30,553 nt of DNA from Candidatus Thorarchaeota archaeon (GCA_016840825.1 JAEORN010000318.1:1-30553), one strand, 5' to 3'; numbered from the stretch's first letter, positions 16,830-24,442 are shown. Program-made: numbers and translations. The notes: generated from the sequence alone by a model not told the origin.

Positions 16830-17504
16830 TCAACACTCTCGCACAGAAACGATAGATCCGGTTTCTGATTTTAGACCTCTGGGATTAAGAGCCACTACAC
16901 TGAAAGAAATGGCTACTGGGTGGGTTAGCGGTTTTTTCCAATCACGTTTCCCACCAGTCTGGTTCTGATCTATGAATTCAACAATAGATTGTAGCTTTTT
17001 ATGAAGAGTACCAACATCATCAATGTCAATAAGTCTAAATGAAAGAAACTTAGATACTACATCACAAGTAGTATCTCTTAAAGATGGTTCACTCTGTATT
17101 CCAAAAATCATCAATTTGGAAGTGTATTGATGCAACATATATGGCAGAGATTCAACCAATGAAAGCCATTGCCTAACAAGTTGAGATTTCCCTTTTACCT
17201 CTGCATAATTGCCCAATTTGACCGTATAAAGTCCCTTTACCACGTCAACAAGGTTCTTAGTGATAAAGTAGTGAGTGCTATACCTTTTGTCATCAACAGA
17301 TTTCACTTCTTCCTTGTCCAAGATGTCTGCCTCAGAAAGTCTTGCTAAATTCCTAAACATGGTTGCTTTGCTTTGCTTCGTTACTTCACGCAAATGTGCA
17401 GGAGTTGTCTTTCCAAAGATCATCAGATATGAGTAAATCTCTAGGCATGACTCAAGACTGATTATCTCTACCATGGTTTCCATTTGATGGAGCTTCTGTT
17501 CCAT
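16830..17504 (-). CDS. Winged-helix transcriptional regulator (ArsR-like N-terminus)
   Basis: This 224-residue protein has an N-terminal winged helix (about residues 15-85): LEIYSYLMIFGKTTPAHLREV, then the recognition helix SKATMFRNLARLSEADILDKEE and a wing with KRYSTHYFITK (landmarks). The rest is mostly helical and has no recognised ligand domain; no cysteine metal site is seen. It is probably a DNA-binding regulator, perhaps of its neighbours: the aspartyl protease gene 100 bases upstream on the same strand and the giant surface protein downstream. ATG 17504 is used; ATG 17483 is also possible. A 10-bp inverted repeat lies 29 bases upstream of the start and could be an autoregulatory site. 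The target genes are unknown. Confidence 0.72.
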   Translation of the reverse strand: MEQKLHQMETMVEIISLESCLEIYSYLMIFGKTTPAHLREVTKQSKATMFRNLARLSEADILDKEEVKSVDDKRYSTHYFITKNLVDVVKGLYTVKLGNYAEVKGKSQLVRQWLSLVESLPYMLHQYTSKLMIFGIQSEPSLRDTTCDVVSKFLSFRLIDIDDVGTLHKKLQSIVEFIDQNQTGGKRDWKKPLTHPVAISFSVVALNPRGLKSETGSIVSVREC

Positions 17505-17532
17505 AATCTTTGATGACTCCTTTGAAGAAGTA

Positions 17533-17595
17533 ATGACGAATCACCTCATTGGTCTAAACCTATCTCACCAAAGAGTCAATTAAAGGATTCGTCAT
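17533..17595. repeat. Long-spaced perfect 10-bp inverted repeat upstream of the winged-helix regulator
   Basis: ATGACGAATC at 17533-17542 is repeated in inverted form as GATTCGTCAT at 17586-17595, 43 bases apart, in the gap between the protease and regulator genes. It could be a pair of regulator half-sites or a weak hairpin ending the protease message. Confidence 0.5.
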
Positions 17596-17606
17596 CACAA
17601 ATCCAC

Positions 17607-18479
17607 TTAGTTGTTCAAACTACTTTTATCAAATGCAATTCTCTTATTTGGATAGTCAATTATCAATTCCAAATCTTTGAGAAATGGGTAGCCGATAATC
17701 CCATCTGAGATTGCTGACCCTCGTGGAGACACGAGCCCAAGATCAATAACAGCAAGTATCGCATTCTCTTGGGTGATTCCTCCAGCTTCAATTGATTCGA
17801 TCTGGACAGCATAACCAGGAGCGAAGCCTCCAACTCCTTGACAGCCCTCGCTGCACCCATCGGAGAGAGGAGATGCAACTTTCACTGCACCTATTGAATT
17901 ATCTCTTGTTAGACCTAATCTTTCTGCGGCAGGCGGAGTGATTACTGTACCTCCCGAGCCAGTATCTACAACCAGATGAAGCGGTTCTTGTCCATTGATC
18001 GAGGTAGGAACAGTTACTAGGTGCGTGTTTTCGATATACTCAAAATCAGTCCATGATATGTTACCCACCAGATCCAAGTCTTGTCCATTTTGTCGAAGAC
18101 TCATAGTGTTGTTACGATAGTCTACATGTAGTCTGTAGTTCTTTAGAAATGAATGTCCAATAACACCTGCAGTAAAGCAGCCGCCTAGAGCTTTTTCAAA
18201 ATCGATGACTAGTACTTCTTCGTTCTCTACAACTTCCTCGCCAACTTGAAGACTGTCAACTTTGGCAAACCTAACAGGAATTCTGCCGCCTCCAACACCA
18301 GTGGCAAGAGCCTTGTCACCTTCATATGTTTCGATTCCTAGCTCTCTAACTAGGCTGGGAGTGAGCGTTGTTGCTGTTGCACCAGTATCCAGAGTAAAGG
18401 TATATGGACCCTTTCCATTCACGTAAACAGGAATATGAGGATGGCCTGAGCCTTGCCCCAATTCAAATTTCAAACTCAT
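17607..18479 (-). CDS. Two-lobed retropepsin-like aspartyl protease
   Basis: This 290-residue protein contains two retropepsin-like lobes in one chain. Lobe 1 has LDTGATATTL with D31 and the psi-loop AGVIGHSFL; lobe 2 has VVDTGSGGTVI with D172 and DGIIGYPFL. Each lobe has the D-T-G-(A/S) active-site loop and the hydrophobic-hydrophobic-Gly element, so the two aspartates could form a complete pepsin-type site without dimerisation. Single-lobe relatives usually need to dimerise. No signal peptide or membrane helix is seen, so it acts in the cytosol. Paired cysteines (DGCSEGCQG) in lobe 2 are unusual. The start ATG lies 14 bases below two palindromic operators. Substrate unknown. Confidence 0.87.
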   Translation of the reverse strand: MSLKFELGQGSGHPHIPVYVNGKGPYTFTLDTGATATTLTPSLVRELGIETYEGDKALATGVGGGRIPVRFAKVDSLQVGEEVVENEEVLVIDFEKALGGCFTAGVIGHSFLKNYRLHVDYRNNTMSLRQNGQDLDLVGNISWTDFEYIENTHLVTVPTSINGQEPLHLVVDTGSGGTVITPPAAERLGLTRDNSIGAVKVASPLSDGCSEGCQGVGGFAPGYAVQIESIEAGGITQENAILAVIDLGLVSPRGSAISDGIIGYPFLKDLELIIDYPNKRIAFDKSSLNN

Positions 18480-18492
18480 TATCTATCAATCC

Positions 18493-18510
18493 TATCTCAT
18501 TTATGAGATA
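18493..18510. promoter_or_regulatory. Palindromic operator, copy 1
   Basis: TATCTCATTTATGAGATA has perfect 8-bp inverted arms with a TT centre. It lies 14 bases upstream of the protease start, where the transcription start for that gene should be, so a bound protein would repress it. Confidence 0.75.
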
Positions 18511-18518
18511 CATATACT

Positions 18519-18536
18519 TATCTCATGAATGAGATA
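18519..18536. promoter_or_regulatory. Palindromic operator, copy 2
   Basis: TATCTCATGAATGAGATA has the same 8-bp arms as copy 1 with a GA centre, and begins exactly 26 bases after it. It overlaps a TATA-like ATATATTAA (18534-18542) that would serve the protease gene on the minus strand. It also lies upstream of the divergent kinase gene. Confidence 0.75.
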
Positions 18537-18639
18537 TATTAAGCTTCGCATTAGAACAATGACTAGATACGAAACCAAGTGAGAGCAGTACACATGATGT
18601 CTAGAATAGAACTATATCTGGTGGGTGTTCTTACCAAGC

Positions 18640-19587
18640 ATGGAGCATCTCAGAGAGGTCTTTCAGCACTGGCATCTAACGGGTTCTGCGAAGCCTATAA
18701 CTGGCGGTCATGTCAACAGAAATTGGCAACTTGATACGGGAAAGAGAATGTACATTATTCGGCAAGTGGCTTCATGGAAAAATCGAGATGATGTTCTTTT
18801 CGAGCAGCAGTATCTCAGGGAGCTACAACAATCACATTTGAAATATGATTTCCCCTTACCTCTGATAGCAACAGATGGGAGCAGCTATCTGGAGGTCCCG
18901 AAGGATGAAGAACCTATTCTTATTTGGGTGTATCCTCAGATATCAGGCAGACTAATTCCTCATAATAATATGACTACGCACAATATAATAGAAATCGCCA
19001 GATTCATTGGAATCTACCATTCATGGCTTGTCAAGTCAAATATACCTTCAAAATCACATCGAGCAGACACTCTCAATAGAGGAGTATTGCGTAGAGAATT
19101 AGATGAATTAGCCAATCTGACAGCACAAAGATCCAAAACACAAAACGAAATAGCTAATCTAATCTCTCAAGTGAAAGAAGCACTGAATCTCCTTTCCGAT
19201 TATCCTGCTCCAAATGCTACACAATATCCGATACACCGAGATTTGAGACCTTCGAACATCTTATGGGATAATGAAAATAGGATCTGTGGTATTCTAGATT
19301 TCGAGAATGTGAGCGATGCTGGGGACATCTTGCTGAGGGATCTCTCGGTCGCATTGCTTTCTCTTGGCATAGCATCCAACAAATCATTAACTGATGTCTT
19401 CCTCGCTGAATACCAACTGTGGCAACCTCTTCAGTCAGATTATCACCAATCACTCCCCTTGATTCACCTTTCGGGCATCATTGAAGATGTGTCATATGCA
19501 ATCTGGCGGTGGATGAACCAAAACAAGGCAATAGATGTGTCAACTTGGTCGCATTGCATAGAGTTGTATTCAAAACGATTCTTATAG
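18640..19587 (+). CDS. Aminoglycoside phosphotransferase / homoserine kinase-type kinase
   Basis: This is a small-molecule kinase with the APH (protein-kinase-like) fold, about 315 residues. The N-lobe has TGGHVNRNWQLDTG and MYIIRQV, with the position of the ATP-binding lysine taken by arginine in YIIRQ. The catalytic loop is IHRDLRPSNIL with D201, and the metal-binding motif is GILDFENV with D220. Substrates in this family include aminoglycosides, homoserine, choline and other alcohols; the sequence does not decide among them. ATG 18640 matches the usual family start; an in-frame GTG at 18625 is possible. It is divergent from the aspartyl protease gene across the duplicated operator, so both may be under the same control. 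Confidence 0.83.
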   Translation: MEHLREVFQHWHLTGSAKPITGGHVNRNWQLDTGKRMYIIRQVASWKNRDDVLFEQQYLRELQQSHLKYDFPLPLIATDGSSYLEVPKDEEPILIWVYPQISGRLIPHNNMTTHNIIEIARFIGIYHSWLVKSNIPSKSHRADTLNRGVLRRELDELANLTAQRSKTQNEIANLISQVKEALNLLSDYPAPNATQYPIHRDLRPSNILWDNENRICGILDFENVSDAGDILLRDLSVALLSLGIASNKSLTDVFLAEYQLWQPLQSDYHQSLPLIHLSGIIEDVSYAIWRWMNQNKAIDVSTWSHCIELYSKRFL

Positions 19588-19603
19588 CCACATGATTTTC
19601 AAA

Positions 19604-20497
19604 TCAGTCTGAAATTAATTCATCGAAGATATCAGCAGGTAGTCGTCCTTCAGTCATCTGTGTTCTAAGGTAATCCACTAGTCTAGGACTAATCCTGAGG
19701 ACTCTTCGATATGCCTGAATTGCCTTTTCCCTTAGACCTAGATTCAAGCTCATCTCTCCTACGAAGGTGTGATAATCAACAACCGTTCTGTCGACTTTAT
19801 CAGAAAGATAGATTTCCATTTCCTCCAATGCAGATAGCTTATCATCACCCTCTGCTTTTTCAACAGCACTTTGTAGATGATATGCTTTGTACACCTTCTT
19901 CAGAACGCTAAACAGGCGCCCAATTTCACGTACAGGTTCATCATGATCCTCAACTGTGAAGTCGATGTAGGTATCATCAAAGCCGCCACCCTTCTTTTTG
20001 ACCAGAACACGAGCACTCATCTTTCCACGAATATCTCCACCGACATCATCGCCAGCCTGAAGAGCTGCATACAACCGTTCTGCCAGCATGCCTTCAGATT
20101 TTTCAAATGCTTCGGCCATCTTATCCAACACATTCCTACCCGTTAGGATATTCCCTTGGCAGGCATAATGTTTCCCAATTATATGTCCAGTATACGCATC
20201 TGTCTTGTTCCCCGTAAATGCATAAGAATCACCAGAAATAGAAACCATACCGACTTGTCTATTCTCAATGTTCGAATCCTCATTCCTGAATTCATCAAGG
20301 ATCTGTTCCATAGATAGTCCTCTCGATAGACCATCATAGAAGATTGAATGAAATGGAAAATATCCCTGGGCTTGAGAGCACAGAGCACCAAGGTCAGCCA
20401 CTGCGGTTCCTACCATTCCAGCATCCCATGTACAGGAAGCGATTGCAAAGCCAATCTCTTTCCTCTCAACATCAACTGCCACAATAGAGAAAGTCAT
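19604..20497 (-). CDS. DUF1028 family protein (Ntn-hydrolase-like) with C-terminal extension
   Basis: The first 215 residues match the DUF1028 family (COG3342): TFSIVAVDVERKEIGFAIAS, VGTAVADLGALCSQAQGY, NRQVGMVSISG, YTGHIIGKHYACQGN, and LAERLYAALQAGDDVGGDIRGKMSA (landmarks). The fold is related to Ntn hydrolases, but the biochemical role is not established. The C-terminal 70 residues contain a helical hairpin resembling one TPR-like repeat (FVGEMSLNLGLREKAIQAYRRVLRISP). The ATG has GGTGAT three to four bases upstream, and a TATA-like GTCTATATC lies about 75 bases upstream (20568-20576). It converges on the kinase gene. Confidence 0.85.
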   Translation of the reverse strand: MTFSIVAVDVERKEIGFAIASCTWDAGMVGTAVADLGALCSQAQGYFPFHSIFYDGLSRGLSMEQILDEFRNEDSNIENRQVGMVSISGDSYAFTGNKTDAYTGHIIGKHYACQGNILTGRNVLDKMAEAFEKSEGMLAERLYAALQAGDDVGGDIRGKMSARVLVKKKGGGFDDTYIDFTVEDHDEPVREIGRLFSVLKKVYKAYHLQSAVEKAEGDDKLSALEEMEIYLSDKVDRTVVDYHTFVGEMSLNLGLREKAIQAYRRVLRISPRLVDYLRTQMTEGRLPADIFDELISD

Positions 20498-20567
20498 GAC
20501 ATCACCTACTTTGCAGTCCTGGTATTGGACTGTAACAAATTGTGAGTGCCAATGATGATGTGGTCAA

Positions 20568-20576
20568 GATATAGAC
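20568..20576 (-). promoter_or_regulatory. TATA-like promoter element for the DUF1028 gene
   Basis: GTCTATATC on the minus strand lies 71-79 bases upstream of the DUF1028 start and downstream of the terminator of the putative RNA gene, as expected for a separate promoter. It is the best TATA candidate in that short gap. Confidence 0.4.
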
Positions 20577-20588
20577 TTTCAAACACGC

Positions 20589-20620
20589 AAAAAAAAGAGG
20601 GGAGGGCTCCCCCCCTCCCC
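20589..20620 (-). terminator. Strong GC-rich hairpin with T-run
   Basis: On the minus strand GGGGAGGG (20613-20620) pairs perfectly with CCCTCCCC (20599-20606) around a six-base loop, followed by TC and eight T (20589-20596). No protein gene ends here on the minus strand, so it must end another transcript, most simply a non-coding RNA. Confidence 0.75.
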
Positions 20621-20750
20621 CACCAAATAAGAGCGAAGAGAATGAGTCTTATTTGGAAAAGCATCTTGATTTGAGAGATATTTACGGAATGAGGACAGTT
20701 CACGGGTGAGAACTGATATTCCCAACTCAAGAGCTACCTTTCGGCTTGGC
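20589..20750 (-). ncRNA. Candidate structured non-coding RNA ending at a terminator
   Basis: The 477-base gap between the DUF1028 gene and the GNAT gene holds a dense set of perfect inverted repeats just before the minus-strand terminator. These are nested helices TTGAG/CTCAA (20671-20675 with 20726-20730), GGAAT/ATTCC (20686-20690 with 20718-20722) and CAGTTC/GAACTG (20696-20701 with 20710-20715), and a separate 10-bp stem CCAAATAAGA/TCTTATTTGG (20623-20632 with 20647-20656). A TATA-like GTTAAAAATAAC (about 20755-20766) would start an RNA of roughly 150-160 bases near 20735-20745. A GNRA-like CCGAAAGG sits near its 5' end. No known RNA family is recognised. The right part of the gap (20770-20970) shows nothing clear. 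Confidence 0.5.
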
Positions 20751-20974
20751 TAACAGTTATTTTTAACACTCAAAGATTTGTTATCTATCTCTGTGACATA
20801 GGTAGTTTACAAATCGGATGAAATGTATCCAGTTTGGGCTCTTTTGTTAACAAGGTATGTAACATTTCGGCAGTTGATTACTAATGCAAGAGGTCTGCTA
20901 GGAATAGAACCACTAGAGTTGCTGCTCCCATAGCTGGAGATATATTACAATCCGAATCATTCCCATATGGTGAA

Positions 20975-21829
20975 TTGTCGTTGATTGCCATTCCGCACTC
21001 TGCTCCAGAGATAAAGAAACATTATGAAACTATCAAATCGTATATTGAAGGATATGATTCTCGGAGTGTGCCATATTGGGTTATACTAGAGGATGAAAGA
21101 ATAATAGGGATTGTTGTCGTTGGAGAAGAACCAATCAAGGTGATTGAACCCATTGGTACTATGACATCTGTTATACTAATTTGTGATTATGATCAATCTG
21201 CGAACACTATGGATCAATTTGTTGATTTAGCCCTAAGAATTGCTAAAGAGCAGAATGCGGTCTATTCATTCATCGATTTACCTACTAAGTATCCAGTAGC
21301 CCTCACAAGTTTTCAAAAACATGGATTCAATGAAATTGCAGACAGTTACAGAATGTCTTGTAGCTTAGCAGATTTGAACGAAACTGAAATTCCCCTCAGG
21401 TTTGAGAGAGTTGAAAGGGAGGAGCTACCTGATTTTCTTGAGAAAATAAAAGAATTCATGAGTGGCTCTCATGATATGTTGGCCGATATTATCCTAAGCA
21501 ATCTCGAAAGAATGCCAGATATATTTCTCGATCATTTCTACTCAACGGAACAGTTGTTTTGGGTCTACACAGATCACGAACTAATCGGAATATTGGATGT
21601 CTGTCCGGGTAGCTATTCCAGCATAGCGAATATCGGAGTGAGTCCTAAACATAGAGGTAATAATTTTGGTCGGCAAATAATGCTTCATGCATTGAATATT
21701 CTGAAAGATATGGGAAAGGAAAAAGCTGGATTACGAGTACACGTAGATAATAAAGTAGCTCTACAACTTTACGAATCCCTAGGATTTTTGAGGGATGCAA
21801 GCTATAGAGCTCTTATCTGGAGAAGATGA
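20975..21829 (+). CDS. GNAT-family N-acetyltransferase with two GNAT halves
   Basis: This protein of about 284 residues contains two GNAT-like halves. The N-terminal one (1-135) is divergent (VPYWVILEDERIIGIVVVGEE). The C-terminal one (about 140-284) is canonical: LIGILDVCPGSYSSIANIGVSP followed by the acetyl-CoA loop KHRGNNFGRQIM and the end LRVHVDNKVALQLYESLGFLRD (landmarks). It should transfer an acetyl group from acetyl-CoA to an unknown amine. The start is odd: no ATG or GTG is available. TTG 20975 or TTG 20981 are possible, and GGTGA (20969-20973) is better spaced for 20981. The frame stays open upstream to 20886, with a plausible peptide but no start codon. Confidence 0.8.
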   Translation: MSLIAIPHSAPEIKKHYETIKSYIEGYDSRSVPYWVILEDERIIGIVVVGEEPIKVIEPIGTMTSVILICDYDQSANTMDQFVDLALRIAKEQNAVYSFIDLPTKYPVALTSFQKHGFNEIADSYRMSCSLADLNETEIPLRFERVEREELPDFLEKIKEFMSGSHDMLADIILSNLERMPDIFLDHFYSTEQLFWVYTDHELIGILDVCPGSYSSIANIGVSPKHRGNNFGRQIMLHALNILKDMGKEKAGLRVHVDNKVALQLYESLGFLRDASYRALIWRR

Positions 21830-22495
21830 TTAGGAACAATATGGCTTCGCATCTAGTGTTTTTTCAACACCAGAATTTCTTGCCATCTGCTTCCAACCTC
21901 TTTGAGCAAACATGATGTACAACCGTTTTGGTATAACTTGCTTCTTGATTTGCTCAATTGTATCGAAAGATGCGTCCTCATCACTAGCAATAGAAAGAGC
22001 GAGTTTGCTCATTGCAATCATCGCATTTCGGCCTCTTCCTCCGACTTCATCTAATGGAATACCACCAATGATCCCTCCACCACCAAATGGAAGCCCGCCA
22101 GCCCAATGAAGATTGACTCTGTCACAAAAAGCATGAAGAATGTCAAGGGCTAGCTCATTATGTTCGCTTTCTGGAAATCCACTATTCATGATTCCAATGA
22201 ATTTGGTATGCTTTCTATTCAATTCTCTTCTATGGATGTCAATTCGTTTCATTACCTCCAAGACATGCGCTGGTAATGTATCAATGTAAAGAGGTGCTGC
22301 TAGAACAACATAATCAGCCGCATCCAGTTCTTGAAGCATGACTTGCATCTTGCTTTCTGATCTGATAGACTTGCTTAGAATATGAATAGTTGTCTCAACT
22401 CCTTCTTTCTCAAGTTCACGCGACAAGTAATTCACTAGTGAATAGGAGGTTGCTGTCTTACCTTTAGGGGAACCAGATAACAATACGCATTTCAT
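21830..22495 (-). CDS. Flavodoxin-fold NAD(P)H-dependent oxidoreductase
   Basis: This is a flavodoxin-like, FMN-binding protein of 221 residues. The phosphate loop is LLSGSPKGKTATSYSL at the N-terminus, the second flavin loop APLYIDTLPAHVLEVMKR lies near residue 68, and a glycine-rich third loop (AGGLPFGGGGIIGGIPL) lies near 132. It probably carries electrons or reduces quinones or flavins in the cytosol. Its ATG overlaps the stop of the upstream gene in an ATGA junction, with GGAGGT six bases upstream, so the two flavoproteins are translationally coupled. It converges on the GNAT gene, the stops being adjacent. The electron donor and acceptor are unknown. Confidence 0.84.
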   Translation of the reverse strand: MKCVLLSGSPKGKTATSYSLVNYLSRELEKEGVETTIHILSKSIRSESKMQVMLQELDAADYVVLAAPLYIDTLPAHVLEVMKRIDIHRRELNRKHTKFIGIMNSGFPESEHNELALDILHAFCDRVNLHWAGGLPFGGGGIIGGIPLDEVGGRGRNAMIAMSKLALSIASDEDASFDTIEQIKKQVIPKRLYIMFAQRGWKQMARNSGVEKTLDAKPYCS

Positions 22496-23067
22496 GCGAT
22501 TACCTCCATCCCAGAAAGGTGTCTTTCTATTTGTTGATGAAATCCACTTGTTGAGGTCTTAGAATAATAAATGTCACAATGGATGGACGGAGCATGCATA
22601 TTCAATGCATTCCGAGTTACGTTTTTTCTGAAGAGCTCTTCGAGTTCAGGGTCTTCTGATTCTAGAAGTCCAATGCCATAAATAGAAGGATATCTATCGT
22701 ATCTTTTCCTGTGGTGATATTCTCCATCGATCTTCTCGAAAAACGGATGAATGAGAGGAATCGATCGGTCTAATAACACCTTGAGTGTGGGGGAATATGC
22801 CCCATAAGTTATGGGTGTAAGGTAAACTACAACATCCGATTGAATTATCCTTGCACAGATGTCTCGTGCATCATCGTCAATGATACACTCTCCAGGAGTC
22901 TTTATCCAGCAGTTAAAACAACCTCTACAATAGGATATCTCAAGTTCCTGAAGATTAACCACCTCAAGATCAAATGAATTGTGTTCAGAAATAACTCTGA
23001 AGGACTCCAATATATCCAAGGAAATTCTGTTCATTTCCGTATTTCCATCGAGAACCAATATCTTCAT
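22492..23067 (-). CDS. Iron-sulfur flavoprotein-like flavodoxin-fold protein
   Basis: This 191-residue protein has a flavodoxin fold (N-terminal KILVLDGNTEMNRISLDIL in place of the flavodoxin phosphate loop; VVYLTPITYGAYSPTLKVLLDR near residue 75). It also has a compact cysteine motif, C47-x2-C50-x2-C53-x7-C61, within YCRGCFNCWIKTPGEC. This spacing fits the iron-sulfur flavoprotein (Isf) family, in which it binds a [4Fe-4S] cluster next to FMN. It would shuttle electrons between ferredoxin-like partners and small acceptors. It overlaps the following flavodoxin gene by four bases and diverges from the FilR1-type regulator gene 84 bases away, which may control it. Cluster binding is inferred only from the cysteine spacing. 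Confidence 0.84.
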   Translation of the reverse strand: MKILVLDGNTEMNRISLDILESFRVISEHNSFDLEVVNLQELEISYCRGCFNCWIKTPGECIIDDDARDICARIIQSDVVVYLTPITYGAYSPTLKVLLDRSIPLIHPFFEKIDGEYHHRKRYDRYPSIYGIGLLESEDPELEELFRKNVTRNALNMHAPSIHCDIYYSKTSTSGFHQQIERHLSGMEVIA

Positions 23068-23151
23068 TTTAATCAGAAGATACTTGAATCAAAGTTAGAT
23101 AATCATAGCTTAAGAGAAAACCTGAAAATTCAGTATTGGACTTGATTACTT

Positions 23152-23907
23152 ATGGACGGAACTGAGGACCTTGCAGCTCTTTTCTTTGAACTTTCGAGTT
23201 CATCAAGACTTGATATTCTATTAGAGTTAGAAAAGGAGTCTTTCAAACTTAGTCAAATCTCTAAGGAATTAGATATGTCAATACAAGAAGCATCTCGACA
23301 CCTTACAAGACTTTGTGATGCAAAACTGGTTGATAAAGGTCAAGAAGGACAATATGTGCTAACTCCATTTGGCAAGTATATTTGTACTCTGTTTCCAACT
23401 CTCGACTTCCTTTCTATGAATGCTGATTACTTCTCAACTCACGATATCTCTGTCATTCCCGAACAATTTCGCTACGGATTTGGACACATTGAATCTCACA
23501 AACGATCCGAACATGTCATGGAATCTTTCAGATATACTGAGGAACTAATCAGAAATGCAGAGAATTTCATCTGGATACATTCGGATCAGGTTCTATCAAG
23601 TACACTCCCACTGATTCAACAAGCCGTCGCAAAGGGTGTTGAATTTAGGCTTATACTACCAAGAAACGTAGTAGAAGAACAGCATTCTGATTCAGATGAA
23701 GAGGTCCCAGAGGAGTATCGAGTGTTGGTGCATCAACGATTTCCAGATAAGGTAGAAGTAATTCTAGTGATGTCAGAAAAAGAAGCAATTCTAGCCCTTC
23801 CGTACATTGATGGTAATATGGATTATGTTGGGTTTTCTATCACAGGACCAAACGGCATAAAGTGGTGTTTGCAGATGTTTCTATACTTTTGGGAAAAAGC
23901 TGCATAG
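23152..23907 (+). CDS. Winged-helix regulator with FilR1-type (DUF1724) C-terminal domain
   Basis: This archaeal regulator of 251 residues has an ArsR-like winged helix (SSSRLDILLELEKESFKLSQISKELDMSIQEASRHLTRL as landmarks, residues 16-54; wing about 60-75) and a C-terminal sensor domain (about 110-245). The sensor begins FRYGFGHIESHKRSEHVMES and ends FSITGPNGIKWCLQMFLYFWEKA, the pattern of the FilR1/DUF1724 family. The domain resembles a phospholipase-D-like fold but lacks HKD catalytic motifs, and probably binds a small effector. It is divergent from the flavoprotein pair, so regulation of that pair is the simplest guess. The ATG is at 23152, and no strong ribosome binding site is visible, which suggests a leaderless message. 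Confidence 0.84.
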   Translation: MDGTEDLAALFFELSSSSRLDILLELEKESFKLSQISKELDMSIQEASRHLTRLCDAKLVDKGQEGQYVLTPFGKYICTLFPTLDFLSMNADYFSTHDISVIPEQFRYGFGHIESHKRSEHVMESFRYTEELIRNAENFIWIHSDQVLSSTLPLIQQAVAKGVEFRLILPRNVVEEQHSDSDEEVPEEYRVLVHQRFPDKVEVILVMSEKEAILALPYIDGNMDYVGFSITGPNGIKWCLQMFLYFWEKAA

Positions 23908-23952
23908 AGATATCCCATTGAACTTTATTAGTGGGTAATCTAAGACAAGCGA

Positions 23953-24405
23953 ATGAGCTATTCAAAGAAACCTGCCAAAGGCAAATCCATTCGAGATCTT
24001 GCACTATTCATAGGTTGCTGGGAAGGTACCATGGGGGAGGATCTCATTGAGGAGCACTGGATGTCTGCAGCTTATGGAAATATGACAGGTATGTTCCGAT
24101 GGATGAAGAATGGAGAGGTCTACATCTACGAGCTTATGGCACTTCTTGAAAAGAATAAAGAGGTTGTATTGTACTTAAGGCATTTCGACAAGGACTTCAC
24201 TGGTTGGGAAGAAAAAGACACTCCAATGAAATTTCATCTTACTGAAGCGAACGGAACTATGGCGGTCTTTACTTTGCAGGATAATCCGGAAAAGGGATGG
24301 ATCGTTTACGAGCTACTTAATAGTGATATTCTTAGATTTGCAGATATTGAACCAGACGGATCTGTTTCTTTTGAATTGATTTTTAAGAGACAGCCAAAGG
24401 GATAG
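23953..24405 (+). CDS. DUF6265-like lipocalin-type small protein
   Basis: This 150-residue soluble protein has alternating beta strands. The start FIGCWEGTMGEDLIEEHWMS, followed by GNMTGMFRWMKNGEVYIYELMAL and LRHFDKDFTGWEEKD, matches the DUF6265 pattern, a predicted lipocalin-like barrel of unknown function (in other members W-x-G and ExW are conserved). The barrel would suit a small hydrophobic ligand. It lies 45 bases after the FilR1-type regulator, same strand, and may be in one operon with it. Its stop is 37 bases from the convergent thrS stop, with a hairpin between them. Confidence 0.75.
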   Translation: MSYSKKPAKGKSIRDLALFIGCWEGTMGEDLIEEHWMSAAYGNMTGMFRWMKNGEVYIYELMALLEKNKEVVLYLRHFDKDFTGWEEKDTPMKFHLTEANGTMAVFTLQDNPEKGWIVYELLNSDILRFADIEPDGSVSFELIFKRQPKG

Positions 24406-24414
24406 AAAAAGTAA

Positions 24415-24436
24415 GAATGGCATTTTCGTGCCATTC
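24415..24436 (-). terminator. Terminator hairpin between convergent DUF6265-like gene and thrS
   Basis: GAATGGCA and TGCCATTC form a perfect 8-bp stem around a six-base loop. On the minus strand it is followed by TTACTTTTTC, so it best serves thrS; on the plus strand no T-run follows. Confidence 0.7.
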
Positions 24437-24442
24437 TCGGTA

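Noticed and set aside
20506..20730. Open minus-strand frame of 74 codons across the poly-G/poly-C hairpin
   Set aside because: It reads through the terminator and helices, encodes low-quality sequence (GRGGALPSFF) and has no ribosome binding site; an RNA gene explains the stretch better.
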